In this document: positions 1 to 6,710 of the stretch, one piece after another
How positions within the stretch are numbered: the stretch's first letter is position 1
Layout of the letters: every line of letters begins with the position of its first letter
Assembly (NCBI GenBank): GCA_028696755.1
Contig: JAQVGK010000167.1
Span: 1 to 7,370 of the forward strand
DNA: 7,370 nt
Reading direction: 5' to 3'
Source: Bacteroidales bacterium
GTDB lineage: Bacteria > Bacteroidota > Bacteroidia > Bacteroidales > ML635J-15
Notes under the pieces: model-generated
Database searches by the model: none
Told to the model about the DNA's origin: nothing
The model's input: only the letters and a program-made list of their open reading frames with translations
Translations under genes and position numbers: made by a program

Positions 1-1846
1 CTTTTACTAATCTTAAAAATTCTTCTTCACTTAACAATTCGTCACCGACAGCAACCTGCCATTCAAAATCAAGTATCGACAACAAACCCATATAAGTTTT
101 TACACCTGTGGTTGTTGTACTTTTAATTTTTAGAGATGCAGCTGGCTTAATAATGTTCTTTAGCGATTTATCTATGAGTACGTCAGCACCTAATAAACTT
201 AAAACCGGAATCATTTGAAGCAAAAACTCGGCAAATTTTTCGGAATTATAACTTATAATATGCTTGTCGGAACTGTTTATTATTGTACTTAATTCAGGAA
301 AATGATCCTGCAATTGCAATAAGTCTTTTATAACAGCAATTATTTTATCCTTGTTTTTCTTTTTAAATAAGTGAAAAGGTACCGGAGCCTCAATTGTGTC
401 TTTCGTATTTGTTTTAATCTGCAGACCGACATTGAAATCGGGATAACTGTCCTGAACTTCCAAAACAGGAATATAAGATCGATTATGGATATGCAATTTA
501 TTTAGCCATAACTGAATCGAATTAAAAATATCTCTGTTATTTTGATCTATTGAATAGTGTTTTCCGAAAAACAAGTTTAAAGTGCCATCATAAGCATTTG
601 GTTTTTTCCCATAGTTAATAATATCTGCTATTATTTCGCTAACAAAAATTGATGATACTATTGTTGAAAGATGCTCGGGAGATGAAAAATAGGAAATCTT
701 TTTTCCGCTTTCATTAATGATTTCTATTTCGGAGAAGAACTTATTAAAAATCTCTAATTGAAATTTTATTAATCCATCTTGCATCAAAGGATGCCAAAAA
801 ATATGATAACTTTCATTAAAAGCACATAATTGTGGGATAATCGCTCCTTGCTCTATTAGTTTGTTTGAAAATAGAAAATAGTAATAAAGCAACTTTATTG
901 AATCTGAAACCTGTGTGATTTTAAAGTCTTCGGAGTTGTCAAAGATATGGAATAACTCAATCAGACTTATGCGTTTTATTTCGTTCTCAAAATAAAGATC
1001 AACTAAAAAATCGCCTTTTGATTTGCTGATTACTATAGATGCTTTGATACAGTTGTGAATATTTATATTATCCGACTTCCCAAACCATTTAAAATGATGT
1101 CGATTAATGTTCTTTGTGGCAAATTTATAATAAGTCAGCAACTCGTTTTTAAAGTCCTTATCGTAAAATGGTGGATTAGGCGAAAGGAGGTTTAAAAATT
1201 TGTCGTCGTATTTTGGAATAATTGTAAAATCTAATTCATTTAAGGATTCAATCTGTGACGAACCAATATTTACTGGTTTAATAGCAAAATATTCATCCCA
1301 TGATTCAATTTCTTCGCTAGCACTATTCTCAATTTCTAGTCCCTGTTTTGACAATTCTGCAAGTACATCAAGGCCATGTAATTCGAGGACTTTAAAAGGA
1401 TTTAAATCGATTTCGTTGGCAATAATATAAATTACTGCTGCCAAATGTTTGCAGGGCACAGCCCAATCGGGGCAGCTGCAATCCATACGAAAGTCTTTCC
1501 ACTGCGAAGGGAAGATTTTGATCCCATTATCTGTAGCTATTTTGAGCAAATCGGCAGGTAGTTGACGATTTAATAAGTTTGCCAAAATCGTCGGATTACT
1601 CTTTATTACATCGAGTAGTTTTTTCTTTTGATCGTCGGTAAACTCAGGAATAGTAATTTCAATGTTGTATGGTTTAGGTCGACTGCCTTTAACCTTTGCA
1701 AAAATTTTGTTTTTCTCAATTAAAATACTTTTCACTGAGCCATTTGAGGCATAGCTTCGCCCTCGAGGCAAACGATTGCTGTAATCAATATTTTCGAGAG
1801 CATTTAAAAACTGCTTTCCCCAGTATGTTTTCCCGTATTTTGCCAT
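1..1846 (-). CDS. SWIM zinc-finger / SNF2-helicase-associated protein, N-terminal part (cut by left edge)
   Basis: The frame is open from the ATG at 1846 to the window edge, giving 615 residues without a stop. The protein opens with MAKYGKTYWGKQ and continues with an NRLPRGRSYA stretch, the usual beginning of SWIM-finger proteins linked to bacterial SNF2 helicases. The SWIM finger is at residues 123-134: C123-S-C125, six residues, C132-K-H134. The last ~130 visible residues, ending in FEWQVAVGDELLSEEEF at about 594-610, look like the SNF2-helicase-associated domain (PF12419 type). The family's DEAD/helicase ATPase lobes would follow off the left edge and cannot be seen. The likely role is an ATP-dependent DNA translocase or remodeller that uses the SWIM finger for nucleic-acid or protein contact; this is family knowledge, not shown here. 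An in-frame ATG at 1945 would add 33 residues, but the family start and a well-placed promoter favour 1846. It is transcribed away from the other genes and is probably unrelated to the restriction module. Confidence 0.9.
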   Translation of the reverse strand, partial: MAKYGKTYWGKQFLNALENIDYSNRLPRGRSYASNGSVKSILIEKNKIFAKVKGSRPKPYNIEITIPEFTDDQKKKLLDVIKSNPTILANLLNRQLPADLLKIATDNGIKIFPSQWKDFRMDCSCPDWAVPCKHLAAVIYIIANEIDLNPFKVLELHGLDVLAELSKQGLEIENSASEEIESWDEYFAIKPVNIGSSQIESLNELDFTIIPKYDDKFLNLLSPNPPFYDKDFKNELLTYYKFATKNINRHHFKWFGKSDNINIHNCIKASIVISKSKGDFLVDLYFENEIKRISLIELFHIFDNSEDFKITQVSDSIKLLYYYFLFSNKLIEQGAIIPQLCAFNESYHIFWHPLMQDGLIKFQLEIFNKFFSEIEIINESGKKISYFSSPEHLSTIVSSIFVSEIIADIINYGKKPNAYDGTLNLFFGKHYSIDQNNRDIFNSIQLWLNKLHIHNRSYIPVLEVQDSYPDFNVGLQIKTNTKDTIEAPVPFHLFKKKNKDKIIAVIKDLLQLQDHFPELSTIINSSDKHIISYNSEKFAEFLLQMIPVLSLLGADVLIDKSLKNIIKPAASLKIKSTTTTGVKTYMGLLSILDFEWQVAVGDELLSEEEFLRLVK

Positions 1847-1857
1847 TATGTTATAAT

Positions 1858-1888
1858 CAAAAGTATTCTGTAAACATAAAATTACAAA
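1858..1888 (-). promoter_or_regulatory. Bacteroidota-type promoter of the SWIM/SNF2 gene
   Basis: Read on the minus strand, a TTTG (-33 element) at 1888-1885 is followed after 19 bases by TACTTTTG at 1865-1858, which fits TAnnTTTG (-7 element) exactly. Both elements and the spacing match the Bacteroides sigma-ABfA consensus. Transcription would start about 1850-1853, only a few bases before the ATG at 1846, so the leader would be very short or almost absent. This supports 1846 as the start rather than the in-frame ATG at 1945, which lies upstream of this promoter. Confidence 0.55.
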
Positions 1889-1989
1889 GGCAAAAATAAT
1901 AATATCTTTTTGGGTAAGGTTTTTTATAAACTTATTTTGTAGCATTTTAGGTCTCTAGGGTAATTATCAATCTGTAATCGGTTACTAGT

Positions 1990-2028
1990 AATCCCCCCTG
2001 TCGCTCGCTCCAATTGACAATCCGAGTG
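1990..2028 (-). repeat. REP-like unit A (inverted partner of 2130-2164)
   Basis: Read on the minus strand this unit begins CACTCGGATTG, has GAGCGAGC in its middle and ends GGGGGGATT. The first 11 bases are identical to the start of the plus-strand unit at 2130, and the GAGYGAGC and GGGATT blocks occur in the same order in both. The two units face away from each other, with their CACTCGG ends inward, about 100 bp apart. This layout is like REP pairs (BIME/REPIN) spread by REP-associated tyrosine transposases, but no such transposase is in the window. The REP assignment is inferred from the pair alone. Confidence 0.5.
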
Positions 2029-2129
2029 TTTCGTCTAACATTTTTAATTTTATTTTACATCTGTTATAAATGATTTCCACACGATTTTATGAATTGTATG
2101 AACTTGAAATGGTTGAAGGATTTTGTTAC

Positions 2130-2164
2130 CACTCGGATTGGAAATCTGAGTGAGCTGCGGGATT
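2130..2164 (+). repeat. REP-like unit B with imperfect hairpin
   Basis: The unit begins CACTCGGATTG, continues to GAGTGAGC and ends GGGATT, matching unit A in inverted orientation. Its first 23 bases (2130-2152) form a hairpin: CACTCGGATT pairs with AATCTGAGTG at 9 of 10 positions (the tenth can be a G-U pair in RNA) around a 3-base loop. It is followed by a T run (2163-2169), so on the plus strand it could also act as a weak terminator, though no gene upstream on that strand needs one. Confidence 0.5.
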
Positions 2165-2230
2165 TTTTTGTAATGTGTAAAATGTTGAAAAAACTCAATA
2201 AAATTTCTACCGATGTGTTGAAATATTTTA

Positions 2231-2238
2231 TAAATTTG
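2231..2238 (+). promoter_or_regulatory. Possible -7 box for the two-gene operon at 2297
   Basis: TAAATTTG fits TAnnTTTG and would start transcription near 2245, giving a leader of about 50 bases that contains the AGCG/CGCT hairpin at 2261-2275. There is no good TTTG at the expected distance of 19-21 bases upstream; the nearest TTG (2218-2220) is too close. The call therefore rests on one element in AT-rich DNA and is weak. Confidence 0.3.
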
Positions 2239-2296
2239 AACATTGTAAAATGCTAAAAAAAGCGGGGGCAACGCTATAAATTCTGCACAAATTTAA

Positions 2297-2695
2297 ATGG
2301 CAAAATTAAAAGCTGGACAAGTGGTAAAATTCCACTCACCTTTACCTAATGAGAATCCAAATCAAATCTATGTTGTTCTTGAGGCACATTATGATGTTGA
2401 TAAACCAAGAGCACACATCAGAGCTTTAATTTGGGGACAAACTTTTCTCCCAATTAATGTTGTATTATGCGAAGATCTGATAAGTGCACAGATCAAAACT
2501 GGAGATATTATGGGGCGTAACGTCACTGTAGTTGATAATTGTTCATCACTGATTTTTGGTAAGGTAATTGGCATTTACTCAAAAGAAATAAAACCCAAAT
2601 TTATCAAAACTGAAAAGGGTATTTTGACAAACTTAAGTTTGAAGATAATGGATAATTTAGGTATGGAACACCATGGGAAGTTAATCGTTACATGA
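2297..2695 (+). CDS. Conserved-type protein of unknown function, 132 residues
   Basis: I do not recognise a named family with certainty. The N-terminal part (KAGQVVKFHSPLPNENPNQ, then IYVVLEAHYD) reads like a small beta-barrel; short proteins with a similar 'F.PLP.E.P.Q.yvVlE' start are, as I recall, common beside HTH genes in Bacteroidota. The rest alternates short hydrophobic strands with charged turns. There is no signal peptide, membrane segment, cysteine cluster or obvious catalytic motif. The ATG at 2297 has no Shine-Dalgarno, as is normal for this phylum. The stop is 9 bp before the XRE gene, so the two are probably co-transcribed and may act together, for instance as a regulator and its partner. 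Neither codes for a recognisable toxin such as HigB or RelE. Confidence 0.75.
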   Translation: MAKLKAGQVVKFHSPLPNENPNQIYVVLEAHYDVDKPRAHIRALIWGQTFLPINVVLCEDLISAQIKTGDIMGRNVTVVDNCSSLIFGKVIGIYSKEIKPKFIKTEKGILTNLSLKIMDNLGMEHHGKLIVT

Positions 2696-2704
2696 TAATA
2701 TAAT

Positions 2705-2944
2705 ATGAATCAGGAAGGCTCGGAGATTGAAAACAAAGTAAAAGAACAAAGGCTTAAATTGGGGAGTGAAATCAGAACTGCCCGAGAAACAAAAGGTTAT
2801 AGCCAGGACAAACTGGCTGAACTCATGAATATAAATAGTATAACAATATCCAAAATTGAAAACGGCAAATTCAGTATAACAGTTGATTACTTGGTTCGCT
2901 TGTCAATTTTACTGGATTATCAGTTTGTGATTATAGAAAAATAG
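2705..2944 (+). CDS. XRE-family helix-turn-helix DNA-binding protein, 79 residues
   Basis: A single HTH_3/XRE domain fills residues ~17-75. The helix-turn-helix is YSQDKLAELMNIN-SITISKIENGK (residues 32-55), with the classic Q34, the A38-E39 pair and S49-K50-I51-E52-N53-G54. After it comes a short helix bundle and a strand ending YQFVIIEK, typical of the smallest members. It starts 9 bp after the 132-residue gene and likely shares its transcript; small XRE proteins usually bind a palindrome in their own promoter, but I see no clear operator upstream of 2297. Its size also fits restriction-modification controller (C) proteins. However, it points toward the restriction genes from the far side and its gene converges with the nuclease gene, so a controller role is not supported by layout. 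Confidence 0.88.
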   Translation: MNQEGSEIENKVKEQRLKLGSEIRTARETKGYSQDKLAELMNINSITISKIENGKFSITVDYLVRLSILLDYQFVIIEK

Positions 2945-3038
2945 ACATTGGTCATATTGCTAAAAAATCACATGAGATAAAATATGCATACGGTTAAATG
3001 AGTAGGCTTTTTTGCTGACAAACTAAATCACTTTAATG

Positions 3039-3092
3039 CCTCCACCAATAATTTGAATTAGGTGTTAGATTAATCTGATGATTGGAAGGAGG
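3039..3092. other. Imperfect inverted repeat in the convergent spacer
   Basis: CCTCC-A-CCAAT (3039-3049) can pair with ATTGG-AA-GGAGG (3081-3092), giving two 5-bp stems separated by a small internal loop. The 31-base loop itself contains the perfect 10-bp palindrome AGATTAATCT. It sits between the ends of the XRE gene (2944) and the nuclease gene (3144), where a bidirectional terminator would be expected. No U tract follows on either strand, so an intrinsic-terminator reading is weak. The remainder of the 2945-3143 spacer shows no gene. Confidence 0.25.
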
Positions 3093-3143
3093 GGAAGGTG
3101 GTGTATAGATTAAAAATTTGTTGTGAAAGAATGACTTGGCTCC

Positions 3144-4322
3144 CTAAACCAAATTATACTGCTCACTTGGCGGAAACAATAACCCAATACCTGATGGCTT
3201 AATTTTAAAAAGAGGACCTTTCTCAACGACTTTCCCATCCATATTTCTTTTAATGAGATGATCAAGAGTTATGATTCCCTGATCAATTAGCAAGTCAAAT
3301 TGAGAAGTTATAGGCTTTTTCGTGTGCTCTACAAATGAGTATTGAAAATGCTCTTTGCCATCAATTAAAGTGCTATCTGCTTCAACCCAAAAAGTCTCTC
3401 TGTGTTTTTCGTGCAATCGTCTATGAAGATTTTCAAGTTCCCAAACAACAAAATCACCAATTTCAGGTTTGTCAGAATTTTCAATCATCTGCTTAATATC
3501 GGTATCTAGTCTGAGCTTTAATCCTTGGGAATTTTTTTTAATAGCTGAAACTGTGCAATATAGTTTGAAATCATCACTTCTTTGATACCCAAAAGCATCT
3601 AATATTTCTGCTGAGCTTTTAAATTTGCTTAATTCCCAATCTGGAACTTGTGCAAAAAGATTCTTCCTATTAGATTTGTTACTTCTAAATGACTTTAATT
3701 CTATCCCTTTATAATCTGGCTGTTTTGATGAATTAATCTTAATACCCAAAACTGTTTCTAAGGTTCTGCCAACAGAAGTGTCTGCGTTAACCATTGATGG
3801 TATTGGACCAAAACTTGCAACTTTGCGCAACATTCCCAGTAATTCGAGTGCTACTTGATTTTCTTTTCCATTTATAGCTTGAACCAGCTCTTTTAATGGA
3901 TTATTAATGTTTGAATTTAAAAGACTTACAACATCCAACTGAGTGAGATTGAAAACATGAAGTTCATTTTCATAAAATATTATCGCAATTATATCATTTG
4001 GTGCAGCAACTTTTGTCAGACCAGAAAACCATATTCGAGGGTCGCCTTTTTTTGTTATAGGCCTATATAAAGAAGCATTAGAACTAATAATCTTAAATTC
4101 GGTGTAAATTTTAGAATTCACCAATACTTTGTGATCAGGTCCTTGCAACTGATAGTCGAAATCGTGAACATCGTTAGCTTTAAGAAAACTTCTTACTGGG
4201 CCGGTTGCATCCATTATCGACTTCTTTAATCCAGTTTCTGTTGGTTCAATTAGAGCCAGAGAAACTTGATTTTTTGTGAGAATTTTGATTTTGTTCTGTT
4301 CAGATTCTGTTAGTCTTCTCAT
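3144..4322 (-). CDS. Type II restriction endonuclease, MvaI/BcnI family, 392 residues
   Basis: It cleaves double-stranded DNA at a short site that the neighbouring methyltransferase should protect. The nuclease core starts near residue 170 with NADTSVGRTLETVLGI, then PDYKGIELKS, the signature of the MvaI/BcnI PD-(D/E)XK family, which is related to MutH. Candidate active-site residues are E189, D203, E208 and K210; the intervals (14, 5, 2) are those I recall for MvaI E36/D50/E55/K57. A later ETFWVEA block (309-315) also fits the family. MvaI and BcnI are about 240 residues, so residues 1-165 are an extra N-terminal domain, with blocks such as SLYRPITKKGDPRIWFSGL and DIIAIIFYENELHVFNL, possibly for DNA recognition or control; I cannot name it. 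The ATG overlaps the methyltransferase stop (TAATG), so translation is probably coupled. The recognition site is unknown; MvaI and BcnI themselves cut CCWGG and CCSGG. Confidence 0.88.
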   Translation of the reverse strand: MRRLTESEQNKIKILTKNQVSLALIEPTETGLKKSIMDATGPVRSFLKANDVHDFDYQLQGPDHKVLVNSKIYTEFKIISSNASLYRPITKKGDPRIWFSGLTKVAAPNDIIAIIFYENELHVFNLTQLDVVSLLNSNINNPLKELVQAINGKENQVALELLGMLRKVASFGPIPSMVNADTSVGRTLETVLGIKINSSKQPDYKGIELKSFRSNKSNRKNLFAQVPDWELSKFKSSAEILDAFGYQRSDDFKLYCTVSAIKKNSQGLKLRLDTDIKQMIENSDKPEIGDFVVWELENLHRRLHEKHRETFWVEADSTLIDGKEHFQYSFVEHTKKPITSQFDLLIDQGIITLDHLIKRNMDGKVVEKGPLFKIKPSGIGLLFPPSEQYNLV

Positions 4323-6529
4323 TATTTGATGTTTTTTAAAATTTCTGTTGCGACAGCTCTTGCTAATAATGGTGGAACGGCATTTCCAACAAGAGTAAAT
4401 TGAGGAACTTCGGTTTTGCGATTATTACCTCCAGTCGAACGTTTCCCCTGAAAAACAAAAGAATCATCGAATGACTGAAGCCTTGCCATTTCTCTTACAG
4501 TTAATGCTCTAGGTGAATTATAATGAATATAATCATCTGGAATTGTCATTATAGTCGAACTTTGCTCATCTGGTTTTAAAACATTGTAGTTTCTTTTGTT
4601 GGATGTTAAGCCACAACCTTCAAGTTCACATTGTGCCTGTTTATAATCCCCCTTATTCAAAATGATTTGTAATCGTTTAACTACATCATCGTTTTGATTG
4701 CTTGTTTTGTGATTATTTAATAAATCGAAGTATTTTTCTCCAGTTGCCAAACCTTCGAAGTTTCTTACGTAAAAAGGACTTGCAACAGGATTATGTCTCT
4801 CTATTAGACGACCAGTTTTTGACCATTCAGAAAAAGATTTGCCTTCTTTTTCATTGATTTTGCCATCAACTGTTCTCTTTTTTATTAAACTCATCATCTT
4901 TTTTGCAGTTCCATTGTATTGCTTTGAGATGTCAACCAGTTCGTAACGATGTGCTTCCTGATTGTTTCCAATAAAATCTAAATCGTATAAAGCTTCAAAA
5001 ACAGTTACTTTTTCATTTTCTTTTACAGTTGGTGGGATTTCAGAAATAAACTTTTGGTCTTTTCTACAACCAATAAACAAAACGCGCTCTCTATTTTGTG
5101 GCACACCATAATTTGATGCATTCGCAATAAATGGCTGTTTAATTCTGTACAATCTAATACCTTCTAAAATTTTATTAAGCTCAATTTTTTCTTCTTCATT
5201 GCAAAGCGATGACAACATATCAACAGTTTCGTCAAAAGAGGCGGTATAAATCTTCAATGATGTAACAATGTCATCACAATCTTTTTTGAACTTATTTGGT
5301 ACTTTTAATTCTTTGAAAGAATTCTCTATTTGAATAATTACATTTTCAGAACTAATTTCTGTCAAAAATTTTGTAAAAATCTCAACAAAAGAATCATTAT
5401 CAATATTGCAAAAATCCTTTTCTTTAATAATGCTGCGCTTGAGTTTTTCCCATTCTTTTGTTCGTGCAAGGATATTAAAGCCATGCCTAATTGTGTTTAT
5501 ACTTGCATCAGTTTTACTTGTCTTGTAGTCAGCAATTTTGGGAGTTAATTGTTTAAACCTGTTGTCAACAAATCTAATAAAATTATCGCGTCCTTGCTCA
5601 ATCTCAGACTCTTTAAGGGTTTCTATTTCGATACTTTTTATAATACTGTCGAGTAAAAATGCATTACCCTCAGTTTTCATTCTTCTTATAAAAGAGATTA
5701 GCTTCGGAATTTCTTTGATGTCAATAATTGAATTTATTTCTTGAATAATCAACTCTTTTATTTTACCATTTTCTTTAGTTAAAATGCCTTTCACATTTTC
5801 CATTACGAAGTACTTGGGTTGTAGTCGCTTGATAACTTCCAAATAGTGAGAGAATAAATCATCTTTCTTATCAAATTTTCTTCGCTTTCCTGCTAGACTA
5901 AAACTTTGACAAGGTGGTCCACCGCACACAACATCAATTTTCTTGTCACCAATCTTGCTCATTAAATTTTCTAAGAAATCAGGTTCGGTAATGTCTTGTC
6001 GCAAAAACTCTGCATTTAATCCAAGCTGGTGATTATACCTTACAATATGAGTAAGCTCACAGTTTTCATTTATGTCGCTTGCTGCTACAAAATCAAAATA
6101 CTTATTATTTACTTCCGCTTGTAAAAACCCTTCACTAAAACCACCAGCACCAGCAAATAAATCTATAAAACTAAAAGGCTTGCCAAATAATGCAAGTTGC
6201 TCTTTAACAATACTTATGCTATTGCTTTCTCTATAGCTATCGATATGCTGAGTCAAAATGTCTTTTATTTCTTCTTGAGAAAATGTTCGCTTTGCAGAAT
6301 GGTGTAAAAGTTCATTTGCACGATCTTCAAGAAATTTTAGATAATGATTAATTTCATTTGATTCAAAAGAAATTCCGATTGCCCTTTGTTTTTTCTTGTC
6401 AAATTCTTCAGATCTAATCTTCTTACCAGTAGCCAATTTTATTTGATTACCACTACAATTAATTCTTAGATGAATTGGTGAAAGCCCCTTCCTGTCTGCT
6501 TTATCGAGATAAAAGTTTATTGTCGCCAT
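4322..6529 (-). CDS. DNA cytosine-C5 methyltransferase with N-terminal integrase-type Arm DNA-binding domain, 735 residues
   Basis: It transfers methyl from S-adenosylmethionine to C5 of cytosine in a specific site, protecting host DNA from the nuclease encoded next. All main C5 motifs are present: I, FIDLFAGAGG (121-130); IV, GGPPCQSF with catalytic C207; VI, MENV (E244); VIII, QNRERV (478-483); IX, RALTVREMARLQSF (674-687); X, LVGNAVPP (713-720). The target-recognition region is about 490-672 and ends with a STIMTIPDDYIHY block. Two parts are odd. Residues 1 to ~95 (MATINFYLDK, SPIHLRI, ATGKKI, FDKKKQRAIG) match the Arm DNA-binding domain of Bacteroidota tyrosine recombinases (PF17293 type), but no integrase catalytic domain follows. 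Between motifs VI and VIII lie over 200 residues instead of the usual few dozen, mostly charged and helical. ATG at 6529 begins the Arm domain and lacks a Shine-Dalgarno; direct repeats lie immediately upstream. Confidence 0.95.
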   Translation of the reverse strand: MATINFYLDKADRKGLSPIHLRINCSGNQIKLATGKKIRSEEFDKKKQRAIGISFESNEINHYLKFLEDRANELLHHSAKRTFSQEEIKDILTQHIDSYRESNSISIVKEQLALFGKPFSFIDLFAGAGGFSEGFLQAEVNNKYFDFVAASDINENCELTHIVRYNHQLGLNAEFLRQDITEPDFLENLMSKIGDKKIDVVCGGPPCQSFSLAGKRRKFDKKDDLFSHYLEVIKRLQPKYFVMENVKGILTKENGKIKELIIQEINSIIDIKEIPKLISFIRRMKTEGNAFLLDSIIKSIEIETLKESEIEQGRDNFIRFVDNRFKQLTPKIADYKTSKTDASINTIRHGFNILARTKEWEKLKRSIIKEKDFCNIDNDSFVEIFTKFLTEISSENVIIQIENSFKELKVPNKFKKDCDDIVTSLKIYTASFDETVDMLSSLCNEEEKIELNKILEGIRLYRIKQPFIANASNYGVPQNRERVLFIGCRKDQKFISEIPPTVKENEKVTVFEALYDLDFIGNNQEAHRYELVDISKQYNGTAKKMMSLIKKRTVDGKINEKEGKSFSEWSKTGRLIERHNPVASPFYVRNFEGLATGEKYFDLLNNHKTSNQNDDVVKRLQIILNKGDYKQAQCELEGCGLTSNKRNYNVLKPDEQSSTIMTIPDDYIHYNSPRALTVREMARLQSFDDSFVFQGKRSTGGNNRKTEVPQFTLVGNAVPPLLARAVATEILKNIK

Positions 6530-6532
6530 ATT

Positions 6533-6572
6533 TTACGGACATTTTTACGTACACGGACAAAATTACGGACAT
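6533..6572 (-). repeat. Three direct TGTCCGT repeats, candidate operator of the methyltransferase gene
   Basis: On the minus strand TGTCCGT occurs at 6571-6565, 6559-6553 and 6541-6535. The outer two extend to the exact 10-mer ATGTCCGTAA (6572-6563 and 6542-6533), 30 bp apart, close to three helical turns; the middle one lies 12 and 18 bp from its neighbours and continues GTAC instead of AAAA or AATT. The repeats flank the -7 box and the probable transcription start, and the last ends 3 bp before the ATG, the usual place for repressor sites. Integrase Arm domains bind short direct repeats, so the Arm-like N-terminus of the protein encoded here is the natural candidate binder. That link is inference; the repeats are seen directly. 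Confidence 0.6.
6558..6565 (-). promoter_or_regulatory. Likely -7 box of the restriction-modification operon
   Basis: On the minus strand TAATTTTG at 6565-6558 fits TAnnTTTG. Transcription would begin near 6550, leaving a leader of about 21 bases before the ATG at 6529. The -33 position (about 6585-6588) reads ACGA rather than TTTG, so the promoter should be weak or helped by a factor. The box overlaps the outermost TGTCCGT repeat by one base and ends one base from the middle copy, so a protein on those repeats would cover it. Confidence 0.45.
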
Positions 6573-6710
6573 ATTTTGTAATAATCGTGAATAATTTTGT
6601 TTTTTTTAAAATATTTTTTAGTAGAGTGAAGTTTATTTAATGCTATTGAATAAATGTTGGTCTGGAATATTGGTTTGCAGAATTTTTGTAGTCAATTATT
6701 ATCACTTTTA

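Larger units (their letters stand above)
1847..2296. other. Gene-free spacer between divergent genes
   Basis: This 450-bp stretch separates the divergent SWIM/SNF2 gene and the two-gene operon at 2297. It holds the minus-strand promoter near 1858-1888, an inverted pair of REP-like units (1990-2028 and 2130-2164), a possible plus-strand -7 box at 2231-2238 and a short hairpin (AGCG/CGCT) at 2261-2275. A small palindrome, GTAA-TCGG-TTAC, sits at 1974-1985. I see no convincing gene: a 73-codon minus-strand frame across 2050-2271 runs through one REP-like unit and resembles no family. Confidence 0.7.

Noticed and set aside
1846..1945. Start of the SWIM/SNF2 gene at the upstream in-frame ATG (1945)
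   Set aside because: The extra 33 residues are outside the family's usual MxxYGKTxWG start, and a consensus promoter lies inside this stretch.
2050..2271. A 73-codon minus-strand open frame in the spacer
   Set aside because: It runs through a REP-like unit, has no family resemblance, and is compositionally like translated AT-rich spacer; long chance frames are expected in such DNA.
2261..2275. AGCG/CGCT hairpin before the 132-residue gene as a riboswitch or terminator
   Set aside because: It is only a 4-bp stem, without a following U tract or any known riboswitch core.
2705..2944. The XRE protein as the C (controller) protein of the restriction module
   Set aside because: It is on the opposite strand, converges with the nuclease gene, is far from the module's promoter, and the promoter shows direct repeats rather than a palindromic C-box. 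Size alone is not enough.
4322..6529. The methyltransferase N-terminus as evidence for an integrase gene or mobile-element integration here
   Set aside because: There is no recombinase catalytic domain (no R-HxxR-Y set) after the Arm-like domain, and no flanking direct-repeat attachment sites are visible in the window.
6533..6572. The TGTCCGT repeats as a CRISPR-like array
   Set aside because: The repeats are 7-10 bases with 5-11-base gaps, far too short and uneven for CRISPR; they fit protein-binding sites.
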